Shown piece by piece: positions 44,869-53,669 of a stretch of 64,000 bases of DNA. The position numbers and the translations under genes were made by a program. The stretch comes from Caldilineaceae bacterium (GTDB taxonomy: Bacteria; Chloroflexota; Anaerolineae; Caldilineales; Caldilineaceae), in assembly GCA_020846635.1 (NCBI GenBank), contig JADLDO010000048.1:182569-246568 (forward strand), given 5' to 3'. Each line of letters opens with the position of its first letter. The stretch's first letter is position 1. The notes under the pieces are model-generated. The model saw only the letters and a program-made list of their open reading frames with translations, did no database searches and had not been told where the DNA came from.

Positions 44869-45002
44869 ACGAACAGTTTTGTTCTGCTCCCAATTTCGAA
44901 TATTCTGCACAGAACTGTATGCATTCGCGCTTGACCTGCGGTTGTCAAGTGCGGATCTCTCATACCCCTTTCCATCACTCAGATTTATCAAGGAGAACTC
45001 CC

Positions 45003-46376
45003 ATGCCCGTTTCTTCGCGATTGTCACGTCGGAATTTCTTACGCATCAGCGCCGGTGCTACTGCAACAGGATTCCTTGTGGCTTGTACGCCCGCTGCACC
45101 GGCCCAACAGGGCACGACAGCGACAACATCCGGTGAAGCCGCACCGTCTGGAGATACGACCAACCTGCGCTTCCTCACCAATCACGGTGAAGCAGATCAG
45201 CCCCTTTTCAAGCAAGTCCTCGAAGAGTTTGCAAGTCGCGAGCCCAACATTACGATTGAACATCTGGATATTGCCGGTGAGGACTTCTACACGTCCGTGA
45301 ACACGCAGGGCGCAGCGGGGCAATTGCCCGATGTCTTTTATACCCGAACCTTTGATGTGCCGGTCTACGCCAGCAAACAATGGACGATCAGCCTCCAGCC
45401 CTATGCGGATCGGGATGCGGAAGAGGTGAATGTCGATGATTTCTGGCCTGCGGAACTTGCCCAGATGCAATGGAACGGCGAGTTGTATGCCCTGCCCTAC
45501 GATTTTTCCAATGTAGGGATTTACTATAACAAGTCGATGTTTGACGCAGCGGGTGTTGCCTATCCCACCAACGATGACTGGAATTGGAATGACCTGCTCC
45601 AGACTGCCCTCCCCTTTGTCAAACAAGAGGGGGGCGAGTTCACAGGTTGGGGACTCGACATGTACCTGTGGAATTGGGTTTTCCACGGCATTCTGTTCGG
45701 CTGGGGTGGACAGATTTGGTCGGAAGATTTCAAGACGTTCCTGGGCGACAGTCCTGAGAACCTCGAAGCCCTCCAGTGGTTTGTTGACGCACGCGAACAA
45801 GGACTTTATCCAGAGAGCGGAGCTGCGCCGCAAGGTGTGAATCCATTTGCGGCAGGGCTGGTTCCCATGGCGTTCCAGGGTTCATGGGCGACCGTCAGCC
45901 TGCGCGATCTCATCGGCGACAGCTTTGACTTTGATTGTGTTGCCCTGCCCAAGTCTCCCAGCGGCGAGCCTTGCATCAATGCCGCGGGTGGCGCATGGGG
46001 CATTGCCGCCAACTCGGTGGACGCGGACGCTGCTTGGACCTTTAACAAGTTCCTGAGCAGCACCGAAGGCATCAATATTCTCATCTCTGAGCCGCTGCGT
46101 AGTATTCCGGGTCGCCAATCCTCGGTGGATCTTTGGAATCAGACCGCGGCGGAAGGAGGGCTGCCGCCTGCCAATGTTGCCGTATTCTCCGAGCAGATGC
46201 AGGGTGCCCATGCCGCACCCTACCCGCCCTACTGGCAGGATTATGGGCAGGCCTGGGACAACATCATCGTGCCGCTCCTCGACGGAACCGTGGACGATGA
46301 TCCGAGCGCTACGCTGGAAGAATTTGGCGCTGAAGTGACCCGTATCATTGACCAGAATATGGCGAGCCTCGGCTAG
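45003..46376 (+). CDS. ABC sugar-binding lipoprotein (Tat)
   Basis: 457 residues. Strong twin-arginine signal LSRRNFLRIS and lipobox FLVAC (Cys28), then a Thr/Ala-rich linker and an extracellular solute-binding domain of family 1 (YALPYDFSNVGIYYNKSMFD; NAAGGAWGIAANS). It delivers a carbohydrate to the two permeases encoded next. The start at 45003 has AAGGAG 7 bases upstream; an in-frame codon further upstream would add 28 residues that break the Tat signal. It is the first gene of a plus-strand run reaching at least to the enolase-superfamily gene at 50.9 kb. Confidence 0.92.
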   Translation: MPVSSRLSRRNFLRISAGATATGFLVACTPAAPAQQGTTATTSGEAAPSGDTTNLRFLTNHGEADQPLFKQVLEEFASREPNITIEHLDIAGEDFYTSVNTQGAAGQLPDVFYTRTFDVPVYASKQWTISLQPYADRDAEEVNVDDFWPAELAQMQWNGELYALPYDFSNVGIYYNKSMFDAAGVAYPTNDDWNWNDLLQTALPFVKQEGGEFTGWGLDMYLWNWVFHGILFGWGGQIWSEDFKTFLGDSPENLEALQWFVDAREQGLYPESGAAPQGVNPFAAGLVPMAFQGSWATVSLRDLIGDSFDFDCVALPKSPSGEPCINAAGGAWGIAANSVDADAAWTFNKFLSSTEGINILISEPLRSIPGRQSSVDLWNQTAAEGGLPPANVAVFSEQMQGAHAAPYPPYWQDYGQAWDNIIVPLLDGTVDDDPSATLEEFGAEVTRIIDQNMASLG

Positions 46377-46390
46377 AGGAATTAGCGCTG

Positions 46391-46487
46391 CCCGCGTCGC
46401 CGGAGGTTAAAACCATCCGGCTAGCAAGCGACGCCCCCTAAAGGAGGCTGGTGGTCTACCTCCGAAGCCCCGTTTAGGGGGCGTCGC
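46391..46487. repeat. Structured intergenic element after binding protein
   Basis: Two nested structures: GCCGGAGGTT-AA-AACCATCCGGC (around 46399-46421) forms a hairpin with one bulge, and GCGACGCCCCCTAAA (46428-46442) pairs perfectly with 46473-46487, enclosing GGAGG...CCTCC. It lies between the binding-protein gene and the first permease gene, the usual spot for stem-loops that keep the binding-protein mRNA in excess. Confidence 0.75.
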
Positions 46488-46550
46488 CATGTAGCCCTGC
46501 GGCTTTAGCCCTGGACGTGTTCAAAAAGAGTATTGTGCCTGGAGGAGCGC

Positions 46551-47477
46551 ATGGTACAAACATCTAAATCTTTCCTGCCCAAGACCAAGCGGGGACGTAG
46601 GGAAGCGTACCAGGGCTTTCTCTTTATCTTGCCCTGGGCAATTGGCTATTTGCTGTTTCGCTTTGGCCCGCTGATGTACTCGCTGTTCCTGAGCTTTACG
46701 GACTACAGAGGGAGTGGCACCCCGACCTATTTGGGTCCTGAAAATTACGTGTATATGCTCACGAAGGACCCGCGGTTTATCGATTCGGTTCGTTCAACCT
46801 TTCTGTTTGTGGCTGCCTTTCTGCCCTTGAGCTTGATCATTGGTCTGGGAATTGCGCTGCTGATGAACCAGCGTGTGCGCGGCATCTCGATCTTTCGCAC
46901 CATCTACTATCTGCCCGCGGTGACAAGTGGGGTCGCTGTCGCCTTGCTGTGGCAGTTTATTCTCCACAAACAGTGGGGCATCCTGAACGCCGTTCTTGCC
47001 CCTTTGGGCATCCCACGCATTGGCTGGTTGGTTGACCCCGATTGGGTGATGTCTGCCTTTGTGATCATGTCGCTGTGGGGTGTGGGCAGCAACATGATCA
47101 TCTATTTGGGGGGGCTCCAGGCGATCCCAAGCGAGTTGTATGAGGCCGCGGGCATTGACGGGGCCGGTCACATCCGCAAGTTCTTTCATATCACGCTGCC
47201 CATGTTAAGCCCCACAATCTTCTTCAACCTCGTCACCGGCCTGATCGCGGCCTTCCAGATCTTTGAAAGCGCCTATGTGATGACCGGCGGCGGGCCGAAA
47301 TATGCTACCTACTTTTTTGGCCTGAACATCTATTTCACGGCGTTCCAATCGCTGCGCTTTGGCTATGCCTCTACGATAGCCTGGATGCTTTTTGCCATCA
47401 TTGTGGCGTTGACCCTCTTCGTGTTCAGCACCTCTCGCCGGTGGGTCTTTTATGCAGGGGTCAGAGAGGATTCCTAA
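46551..47477 (+). CDS. Sugar ABC transporter permease, MalF type
   Basis: 308 residues with six hydrophobic segments. The EAA loop (YEAAGIDGAGHIRKFFHITL) is intact. It forms one half of the membrane channel of a carbohydrate importer with the next gene. The start at 46551 (MVQTSKSFLP) is chosen because GGAGGAGCGC lies directly upstream; an in-frame codon 18 bases earlier is less good. The gene is 174 bases after the binding-protein gene, with the structured element in between. Confidence 0.92.
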   Translation: MVQTSKSFLPKTKRGRREAYQGFLFILPWAIGYLLFRFGPLMYSLFLSFTDYRGSGTPTYLGPENYVYMLTKDPRFIDSVRSTFLFVAAFLPLSLIIGLGIALLMNQRVRGISIFRTIYYLPAVTSGVAVALLWQFILHKQWGILNAVLAPLGIPRIGWLVDPDWVMSAFVIMSLWGVGSNMIIYLGGLQAIPSELYEAAGIDGAGHIRKFFHITLPMLSPTIFFNLVTGLIAAFQIFESAYVMTGGGPKYATYFFGLNIYFTAFQSLRFGYASTIAWMLFAIIVALTLFVFSTSRRWVFYAGVREDS

Positions 47478-47486
47478 GAGGAGAGT

Positions 47487-48386
47487 ATGCAGACAGGAAA
47501 ACAGTACCTTCCAACAGCAGTGGAGAGTACGCAGGGATACCCGCGCACTGCCGTTTTATATCGCAACATGATGAAGACGACCGGCCTCTATCTTGTGCTC
47601 CTGTTGGGCGCGGTGCTCTTCATGGTGCCTTTCTTGTGGATGCTTTCCTCTAGCCTGAAATCCCTTGCCGAAGTCCAGACCTGGCCTGTCGTCTGGCTTC
47701 CAAGTGAAATCTTGTGGCAGAATTACCCAGAGGTCTTTGTCAGAACCCCATTTGCCCGCTATCTTCTCAACAGTACCATCATCACATTTGGCGGCATTAT
47801 TGGGACCATTGTGGGCAGTTCGTTGGCGGGCTTTGGCTTTGCGCGCATGCGCTTTCCGGGCCGCAATGTGCTTTTCTTTGTCAACCTGACCACACTCATG
47901 CTGCCAGCGTGGGTCGTGATTGTGCCACACTTTATGATGTTCAGCGCTGTGGGCTGGCTTGACACCTACCTGCCTCTCATTGTCCCGGCATTTTTTGGCA
48001 ACCCCTTCCACATTTTTCTCTATCGCCAATATTTCCTGGGCATCCCGCAGGAGCTTGAGGACGCGGCGCAGATTGACGGCGCGTCGATCTGGCGCATCTT
48101 TCTGCAAATTTTTATGCCTATGTCAAAGCCGGTGACAGCTACGGTGGCGATCTTCGCCTTTTATTCCTACTGGAACGACCTCATCTACCCGCTTGTCTAT
48201 CTCCAGTCGCAGTTGAAGTTCCCGGTTAGTCTGGGGCTGCGGATGTTCCAAACCTCGAACGCGGTGGTGGATATTCCTTTGATGATGGCGGCATCGGTGA
48301 TGGCGCTGCTGCCCTGTGTCTTGCTTTTCTTGTTTGCCCAGCGCCTCTTTATGCAAGGCGCGGTCATCACCGGCGTGGAAAAGTAG
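47487..48386 (+). CDS. Sugar ABC transporter permease, MalG type
   Basis: 299 residues with six hydrophobic segments and an EAA loop (LEDAAQIDGASIWRIFLQIF). The C-terminal end FAQRLFMQGAVITGVEK is typical of MalG-type permeases. It pairs with the preceding MalF-type protein. The start codon is 9 bases after the previous stop and follows GAGGAGAGT. No ATPase follows; the next genes are an oxidoreductase and a WbsX-like protein. Confidence 0.92.
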   Translation: MQTGKQYLPTAVESTQGYPRTAVLYRNMMKTTGLYLVLLLGAVLFMVPFLWMLSSSLKSLAEVQTWPVVWLPSEILWQNYPEVFVRTPFARYLLNSTIITFGGIIGTIVGSSLAGFGFARMRFPGRNVLFFVNLTTLMLPAWVVIVPHFMMFSAVGWLDTYLPLIVPAFFGNPFHIFLYRQYFLGIPQELEDAAQIDGASIWRIFLQIFMPMSKPVTATVAIFAFYSYWNDLIYPLVYLQSQLKFPVSLGLRMFQTSNAVVDIPLMMAASVMALLPCVLLFLFAQRLFMQGAVITGVEK

Positions 48387-48461
48387 GAGCAGCTTTCGGA
48401 ATCGCCACTCTGCGGAGAGTACAACACGATAACTCATCTCAAATCTGTTTGGAGAAACCCT

Positions 48462-49520
48462 ATGGCTGTGAATGTCGGCATTCTTGGCTTTGCGCATGGG
48501 CATGTAAATGCCTACTGTACGCAGTGGACGCAAAATCAAGACTATAAGATCAATTTGGTTGCAGGGTGGGATCATGACCCGGCGCGCCTCGCCAAGAGCG
48601 CGGCAGCCTTTACTATCCAGGCGTACGACTCGATAGATGCTTTCCTGGCCCATCCGGGCTTGCAGGCAGTTGTGATTGGCGGGGAGACATCGATGCACGC
48701 CGATCTGGTAGAGCGCGCTGCCGCGGCGGGTAAGATGATTGCGTTGCAAAAGCCCATCGCCCTCACGATGGCTGAAGCCGACCGCATTGTAGATGCGGTG
48801 GCGCGGCATGGTGTCCCCTTTACCCTGGCATGGCAAATGCGGGTTGACCCTCAAAATGTCGCCATTAAAGAACTGCTGGCAAGCGGCGAATTGGGCAAGC
48901 TTTTCATGGTGCGCCGCCGTCATGGGCTGCCCTCGCAGCTATGGGATATCAGCACGATGTGGCATTTTGACCCGGCGCTCAATCGTGACATTTGGGCCGA
49001 CGACTCTGCTCATCCGATTGATTTTATTCAATGGCTGCTCGGTGTTCCCGAAAGTGTTACGGCAGAACTCACGTCAAATTACATCCCGGAGATCCCGAAT
49101 GTAAATGGTGTGGCGCTCTTTCGCTATGCAGATGGACTGCTGGCGGAGGTTTCCTGTTCGTTTAGCTGCATCGCCGCGGAAAATACGACCGAAGTCATTG
49201 CCGAAAAGGGCTCGATTGTGCAGAACTATGGCGATGTGCCAAGCTGCAACGTGCCGCGTCCAGCGGATGCCGTAGGGCTGAAGTGGTATACGGCTGATAA
49301 AAAAGATTGGAGCTATAGCGACATTCCCACACCCGCCGGACATGGGGCGCGCATTGCCGGTCTTTCTGGGCCGCTGGCTGAGTTTTTCCGCGGCGAACGT
49401 CCTCCCCTTGCCACCGCGGAAGAGGGGCGTATGTCATTGAGAATGGTCCTCGCCTGCTATGTCTCCAGCCGTGAAGGGCAGCGCGTGCGCATCGACGATG
49501 AACGCGTTCGCGAGGTCTAG
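48462..49520 (+). CDS. Gfo/Idh/MocA-family oxidoreductase
   Basis: 352 residues. Rossmann start VNVGILGFAHGHVNAYC, where the usual G-x-G-x-x-G is partly replaced by GFAHGH. The catalytic QKP motif is intact (ALQKPIALTMAEAD), and the later DDSAHPIDFIQWLLG segment holds the active-site Asp/His. It oxidises or reduces a sugar or sugar derivative with NAD(P). The placement after an ABC importer suggests that the imported sugar is its substrate. Confidence 0.83.
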   Translation: MAVNVGILGFAHGHVNAYCTQWTQNQDYKINLVAGWDHDPARLAKSAAAFTIQAYDSIDAFLAHPGLQAVVIGGETSMHADLVERAAAAGKMIALQKPIALTMAEADRIVDAVARHGVPFTLAWQMRVDPQNVAIKELLASGELGKLFMVRRRHGLPSQLWDISTMWHFDPALNRDIWADDSAHPIDFIQWLLGVPESVTAELTSNYIPEIPNVNGVALFRYADGLLAEVSCSFSCIAAENTTEVIAEKGSIVQNYGDVPSCNVPRPADAVGLKWYTADKKDWSYSDIPTPAGHGARIAGLSGPLAEFFRGERPPLATAEEGRMSLRMVLACYVSSREGQRVRIDDERVREV

Positions 49521-49538
49521 TTATCATGAGGTCTAGTC

Positions 49539-50693
49539 ATGTCTAACGGCTATGAGGTCGCCTGTTATTATTTCCCGAACTATCACATAGACCCTCGTAA
49601 TGAGGCCATTCATGGGCCGGGTTGGAGTGAATGGGAGCTTGTCACCAGGGCAGAACCGCGCTTCGCAGGCCATCGCCAACCCCGTGTGCCGCTTTGGGGC
49701 TATGAAGATGAGTCTGACCCCCAGGTGATGGCAAAGAAGATTGACGCCGCTGCCGACCACGGCATTGACGTTTTTCTCTTTGATTGGTACTACTACAACG
49801 ATGGCCCTTTCCTGGAGCGCGGGCTGGAGCAAGGTTTCCTGGCTGCGCCCAATCGGGATCGCCTCAAGTTTGCCTTGATGTGGGCTAATCATAATTGGGT
49901 GGATATTCATCCCGCCCAGCTACCCTCCGCGGCGCGCAAGCCCACGCTGCTCTATCCTGGGGCAGTGACACGGGAAACGTTCGACGCTGTGGTAGACCTA
50001 GTGATCGAGCGCTACTTCAAACATCCGGCCTATTGGCTGGTGGAGGGTTGTCCCTACTTCTCCATTTACGAACTGCATACGCTGATCAATGGGCTGGGGG
50101 GTGTCGAGCCTACGCGCGAGGCACTAGAGAGTTTCCGCGCGCGGGTTAAGGCCGCCGGCTTCCCGGATCTGCATCTCAACGACGTCGCCTGGGATCTCCC
50201 CCTGCTGCCGGGCGAGACCGCGACCCAAGACCCGCAACGATTGTTGGTTGACCTGGGCTTTAACAGCCTCTCCTCCTACGTGTGGATCCACCATGTTCCC
50301 CTGGCGACTTTTCCTGAAACTCCGTACCGGGAGGTGATGGCCGCGGCCATTGACCACTGGCACAAGACGCGCGATGGCTTCACACTGCCCTACTTTCCCA
50401 ACGTGACGATGGGCTGGGATTCCAGCGCGCGCACAGTGCAATCTGATCGCTTTCTGAACGCAGGCTATCCCTTTATGCCGATGCTGAGCGGCAATACGCC
50501 CGCAGCGTTTCAAGAGGCATTACAGGAGGTCAAACGCTTCCTGGATCAGCGCGACAGTCCCAAGATCTTCACGATCAACGCCTGGAACGAGTGGACAGAG
50601 GGCAGCTATTTAGAGCCGGATACAACGGATGGCATGGGCTATCTGGAAGCGATCCGCAATGTCTTTGGAGCGGTGAGAGCCGCCGGAGGCTAA
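49539..50693 (+). CDS. WbsX/GH99-like protein (glycan-acting TIM barrel)
   Basis: 384 residues. The pattern ACYYFPNYHID...WSEWELVTRAEPRFAGHRQP, then FDWYYYNDGP and INAWNEWTEGSYLEPD, is that of the WbsX/GH99-like family, annotated as glycosyltransferase or glycoside hydrolase. The conserved acidic residues are in EWELV and NEWTEG. No signal peptide is visible, so it is cytoplasmic here, more in keeping with breaking down an imported oligosaccharide than with cell-wall synthesis. Exact activity unknown. It starts 18 bases after the oxidoreductase stop. Confidence 0.8.
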   Translation: MSNGYEVACYYFPNYHIDPRNEAIHGPGWSEWELVTRAEPRFAGHRQPRVPLWGYEDESDPQVMAKKIDAAADHGIDVFLFDWYYYNDGPFLERGLEQGFLAAPNRDRLKFALMWANHNWVDIHPAQLPSAARKPTLLYPGAVTRETFDAVVDLVIERYFKHPAYWLVEGCPYFSIYELHTLINGLGGVEPTREALESFRARVKAAGFPDLHLNDVAWDLPLLPGETATQDPQRLLVDLGFNSLSSYVWIHHVPLATFPETPYREVMAAAIDHWHKTRDGFTLPYFPNVTMGWDSSARTVQSDRFLNAGYPFMPMLSGNTPAAFQEALQEVKRFLDQRDSPKIFTINAWNEWTEGSYLEPDTTDGMGYLEAIRNVFGAVRAAGG

Positions 50694-50747
50694 AGCAGCT
50701 CTGCGTGTGCTGTCTCTCCATCCCTCGAAGAAACTACTTTTCCAAAG

Positions 50748-50776
50748 TTGCCGCGCTGCTCTATTGCAGATACACT
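50748..50776 (+). promoter_or_regulatory. Possible weak promoter before the divergent enolase-superfamily gene
   Basis: TTGCCG (50748-50753), 17 bases and TACACT (50771-50776), in the 181-base gap after the WbsX-like gene. The match is moderate. Confidence 0.35.
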
Positions 50777-50874
50777 ACCCGTATTGGGATGCCGCTTTTG
50801 CGCCCCAACGATAAGCCGAATTGACCCATTATTCATAGCCAAATTAGCTCTTTTACCTGAGAAAGGTGCAGTCG

Positions 50875-52053
50875 ATGAAGATCGGGCGCGTACAGCTCTT
50901 TCCGGTGGCAACGCCGCGCACAACGGGGATCGCCAACCAACATTTGATCGTGAAGATCGAAGCCGCCAGTGGCGAAATAGGCTGGGGAGAGATGAGCGAT
51001 CTCTCGCATGTGCCGATGTACCAGTTTGATATTGCCGAGTTGGAGCGCATGTTAAACGAACTGCTGCGCGGCAAGGATGGACGCAATATCGCCAAGATCG
51101 AGGATGATCTGATCCGCTTCTATCCCGACGAGGGGCATATGTACAGCCGTACTGGATTGGTGCGCCAGGGCATCGATTTGGCGCTGCATGACCTGAACGC
51201 GCGGGCTGCGGGTGTGCCGGTCTATCATTTATTGGGTGGCAAACTGCGTGACAAGATGCGCGTCTGCTATCCGATCTTCCGTATGCGCTCCATTGAGGAA
51301 GTGCCTGGCAACTTGCAGCGGGTGGACGAGATGCTGGCGAAGGGCTTCGACCTGATCCGGGTCTATGTGGGGGCCAATATTGAGGCGGACGAAGCCTTTT
51401 TGGGAGAATTCACCGACCGTTTTGGGGGGCGCGTGGAGATCAAGTCACTGGACTTCTCGAACTTACTGGATTGGCGACGTTCGATCATGGCGATTGAGCG
51501 ATACCAGGAGTTGTGCGATTTTATGCTGGTGGAAAGCGCCGCGCCACGCAATGACATTGAAGGACTGAGCCAATTCCGTCGCCGCTGCAAACGCCCTATT
51601 TCCGAGCATGTGCTGCATATTCATCATGGCTGGCAGTTGTTGTCGGCGGGTGCGGTCGATATTCTCAACGTTTCGCCCTATCTGCTGGGAGGATTGCGCG
51701 CCAGCCTGCGCTTGGTGGCGCTGGCAGAATCCGCACGCGCTAGTGTGCTGATCGGCACGACGCAAGAGTTAAACTTAGGGACAGCGGCAGTGGCGCACCT
51801 GGCGGCTGCGGCGCGCGTGCTGGATTACCCTGGCGACAACACCGGCCCTTATCTGTACACGGCTGACGTGGTCAAAACGCCCCTGGAGTATGTCAACAGC
51901 CATTTGATCGTACCCGATGGGCCGGGATTGGGTGTCGAGGTGGATGAGGCCAAATTGAGCGAGATGACCGCGGGGGCTGGATGGACATTTGGTACTGACC
52001 TGGCAGGCGTTCTGGATCGCACCCCGGCGAATCGACCTTCGGCGAGGCAGTAG
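50875..52053 (+). CDS. Divergent enolase-superfamily protein lacking canonical catalytic residues
   Basis: 392 residues with a normal capping domain and barrel (VYHLLGGKLRDKMRVCYPIF). The second-strand motif reads LIRVYVG (Arg162-x-Tyr164) instead of K-x-K, and no His-Asp dyad is visible on the later strand, where LIGTTQELNLG stands. Possible metal ligands are Asp193 (KSLDFS), Glu220 (LVESAAP) and Glu244 (ISEHVLH). It may catalyse a different reaction or bind without catalysis. The start at 50875 follows AAAGG; a GTG 9 bases upstream is also in frame. It ends 32 bases before the sigma factor gene. Confidence 0.8.
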   Translation: MKIGRVQLFPVATPRTTGIANQHLIVKIEAASGEIGWGEMSDLSHVPMYQFDIAELERMLNELLRGKDGRNIAKIEDDLIRFYPDEGHMYSRTGLVRQGIDLALHDLNARAAGVPVYHLLGGKLRDKMRVCYPIFRMRSIEEVPGNLQRVDEMLAKGFDLIRVYVGANIEADEAFLGEFTDRFGGRVEIKSLDFSNLLDWRRSIMAIERYQELCDFMLVESAAPRNDIEGLSQFRRRCKRPISEHVLHIHHGWQLLSAGAVDILNVSPYLLGGLRASLRLVALAESARASVLIGTTQELNLGTAAVAHLAAAARVLDYPGDNTGPYLYTADVVKTPLEYVNSHLIVPDGPGLGVEVDEAKLSEMTAGAGWTFGTDLAGVLDRTPANRPSARQ

Positions 52054-52084
52054 GGAGAAGTAACAATGGGGCTCTGAGCAACGG

Positions 52085-52678
52085 ATGCCGCTAGCTTCTA
52101 GACCGAACTTTAGCCAGCAAAGTGATGAGGTGCTGTTGCAGCTTGTGGCACAGCGAAATTTGGCTGCCTATGAATTGCTCTACCGTCGCCATGCCCAGGT
52201 GATGTTTAACCTGATTGCGCGCATTGTGCATGATCCCGCGGCTGCAGAAGATCTGTTGCAGGATGTCTTTTGGCAGATATGGGAGAATGCCCACCAGTAT
52301 CGCGGGAGTGGGGCGGCGTTGGCGTGGATGATGCGCGTGGCGCGCAACCGCTCGTTGGATCAGCTTCGCCGCCAGGGGGCGCGCCCGCCAACGGTCAGCG
52401 CCGATGCTGAGGAAGTCGAGAATATTGCGGATGGTACGACGATTGAAGAAACTGTCGAAATGCAGATGCGCCGCGCCCAGGTGCAGCGCGCACTAGACTC
52501 GATTCCAGAAGATCAGCGGCGCTGTCTGGAACTGGCCTATTTTGAAGGATTGAGCCAGCGTGAAATTGCGGAACAGACCAATCTCGCCGTTGGCACAATC
52601 AAGAGCCGCATCCGCATTGGTCTAGAAAAGGTTGAACGACTGCTGCGCGGCAGTGGCGTGCGCGATGCCAGTGGTTAG
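52085..52678 (+). CDS. ECF RNA polymerase sigma factor
   Basis: 197 residues. Region 2 (ELLYRRHAQVMFNLIARIVH, then AAEDLLQDVFWQIWENA and WMMRVARNRSLDQLRR) and region 4 (RRCLELAYFEGLSQREIAEQ, then TIKSRIRIGLEKVERLL) are complete. It directs RNA polymerase to a set of promoters and is held in check by the anti-sigma encoded next. The pairing resembles SigK/RskA. It follows the divergent enolase-superfamily gene by 32 bases. No clear RBS. Confidence 0.92.
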   Translation: MPLASRPNFSQQSDEVLLQLVAQRNLAAYELLYRRHAQVMFNLIARIVHDPAAAEDLLQDVFWQIWENAHQYRGSGAALAWMMRVARNRSLDQLRRQGARPPTVSADAEEVENIADGTTIEETVEMQMRRAQVQRALDSIPEDQRRCLELAYFEGLSQREIAEQTNLAVGTIKSRIRIGLEKVERLLRGSGVRDASG

Positions 52679-52729
52679 TTTACCCCTGGCGCGAAGGATG
52701 GTCGGGGACAATTCACCCCCGATTGAGAG

Positions 52730-53659
52730 ATGAACGACCCTGAGCGATCTCGCTTGACTCATGAGGAAATCATAGAACGGCTGCCCGCCTTTGTGGTGGG
52801 TGCTTTAGATCCAGATGAGATGCTGGCCGTCGAAGCGTATATTCAGATACACCCGACGCTGATGGAGCGTGTCCATGAGCTTGAAGCAGCTGCCGCGCGA
52901 TTGGCCTATGCTGCTCCCGCACAGCCATTGCCTGATGAGTTGCAGGCGAAGGTAATAGGCCGCGCCCGCGCCTCTTTACAACCCAGGAGACAGTCGAGGC
53001 TACAGCCGGCTTCTGCGGCCAATCCGCAGCGCCCGCTGCAGCCCGCCACCCAACCTGCTCGCCGGCGCGTTTTGCTGGGGGGGCTGGCTGACTGGTGGCG
53101 CAGGCGTGGATTGTCCGATCTCAGCTTGGCAGGCGCAGTTGCGGTAGCGCTGATCTTGGGCATTGTCCTTGTGCAAACGCTGAACGAAGTGGGTGGGTTG
53201 CGCCGCCAGGTTCAGGAGCTTGGACAGCAAATCACGGCTGTCCAGACTGAAAACAGTGCGATACGGGCACGAAATGTAGAACTGCAAATCCAGTTACAGA
53301 ACCGCCTGAACCAACTCGCTTCGCTTGCCGGTGCTACGCAAATGGTAGCGTTGGGCGGCACCGAAGCGGCCCCCCAAGCCAGTGGCACGCTCTATGTGCG
53401 TGATGGGCAAGGGACCTTGATCCTCAGTAACCTGGAGCCGTTGAGCAGCGATCAGACCTATCAGTTGTGGCTGATTCCATCCGACGGAGCGCCCATCCCG
53501 GCAGGATTGTTGGGGCAGGCGGGCGGGCCGGTAGCGTCTATCACTTTAGCGCTGCCCGCAACGCTGGATGAGATCGCTGCGGTGGGCATTAGTGTGGAGC
53601 CACCTGGGGGAAGCGCTGCCCCCAGTGGCCCCATTGTGTTGTTGGGGGAGAAAGCCTAA
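52730..53659 (+). CDS. RskA-like membrane anti-sigma factor
   Basis: 309 residues. N-terminal anti-sigma domain (LTHEEIIERLPAFVVGALDPDEM) without a zinc HxxxCxxC motif, a transmembrane helix at 131-151 (LSLAGAVAVALILGIVLVQTL), a periplasmic-side coiled coil at ~152-200 and an RskA-type C-terminal beta domain (GTLYVRDGQGTLILSNLEPL; YQLWLIPSDGAPIPAG). It holds the ECF sigma at the membrane until a signal arrives, perhaps by stepwise proteolysis. The two genes are 51 bases apart. The signal is unknown. Confidence 0.9.
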   Translation: MNDPERSRLTHEEIIERLPAFVVGALDPDEMLAVEAYIQIHPTLMERVHELEAAAARLAYAAPAQPLPDELQAKVIGRARASLQPRRQSRLQPASAANPQRPLQPATQPARRRVLLGGLADWWRRRGLSDLSLAGAVAVALILGIVLVQTLNEVGGLRRQVQELGQQITAVQTENSAIRARNVELQIQLQNRLNQLASLAGATQMVALGGTEAAPQASGTLYVRDGQGTLILSNLEPLSSDQTYQLWLIPSDGAPIPAGLLGQAGGPVASITLALPATLDEIAAVGISVEPPGGSAAPSGPIVLLGEKA

Positions 53660-53669
53660 CGCAGAATTT

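Larger units (their letters stand above)
44602..45002 (+). promoter_or_regulatory. Divergent 401-bp region with ABC importer promoter and operator-like repeat
   Basis: No gene is seen. It holds the promoter at 44788-44816 for the plus-strand importer operon, an inverted repeat TCGTAAGGGA (44826-44835)/TCCCTTACGA (44859-44868) near the predicted start of transcription, and AAGGAG before the ATG at 45003. The long leader (~180 bases) contains the inverted repeat. Confidence 0.7.
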
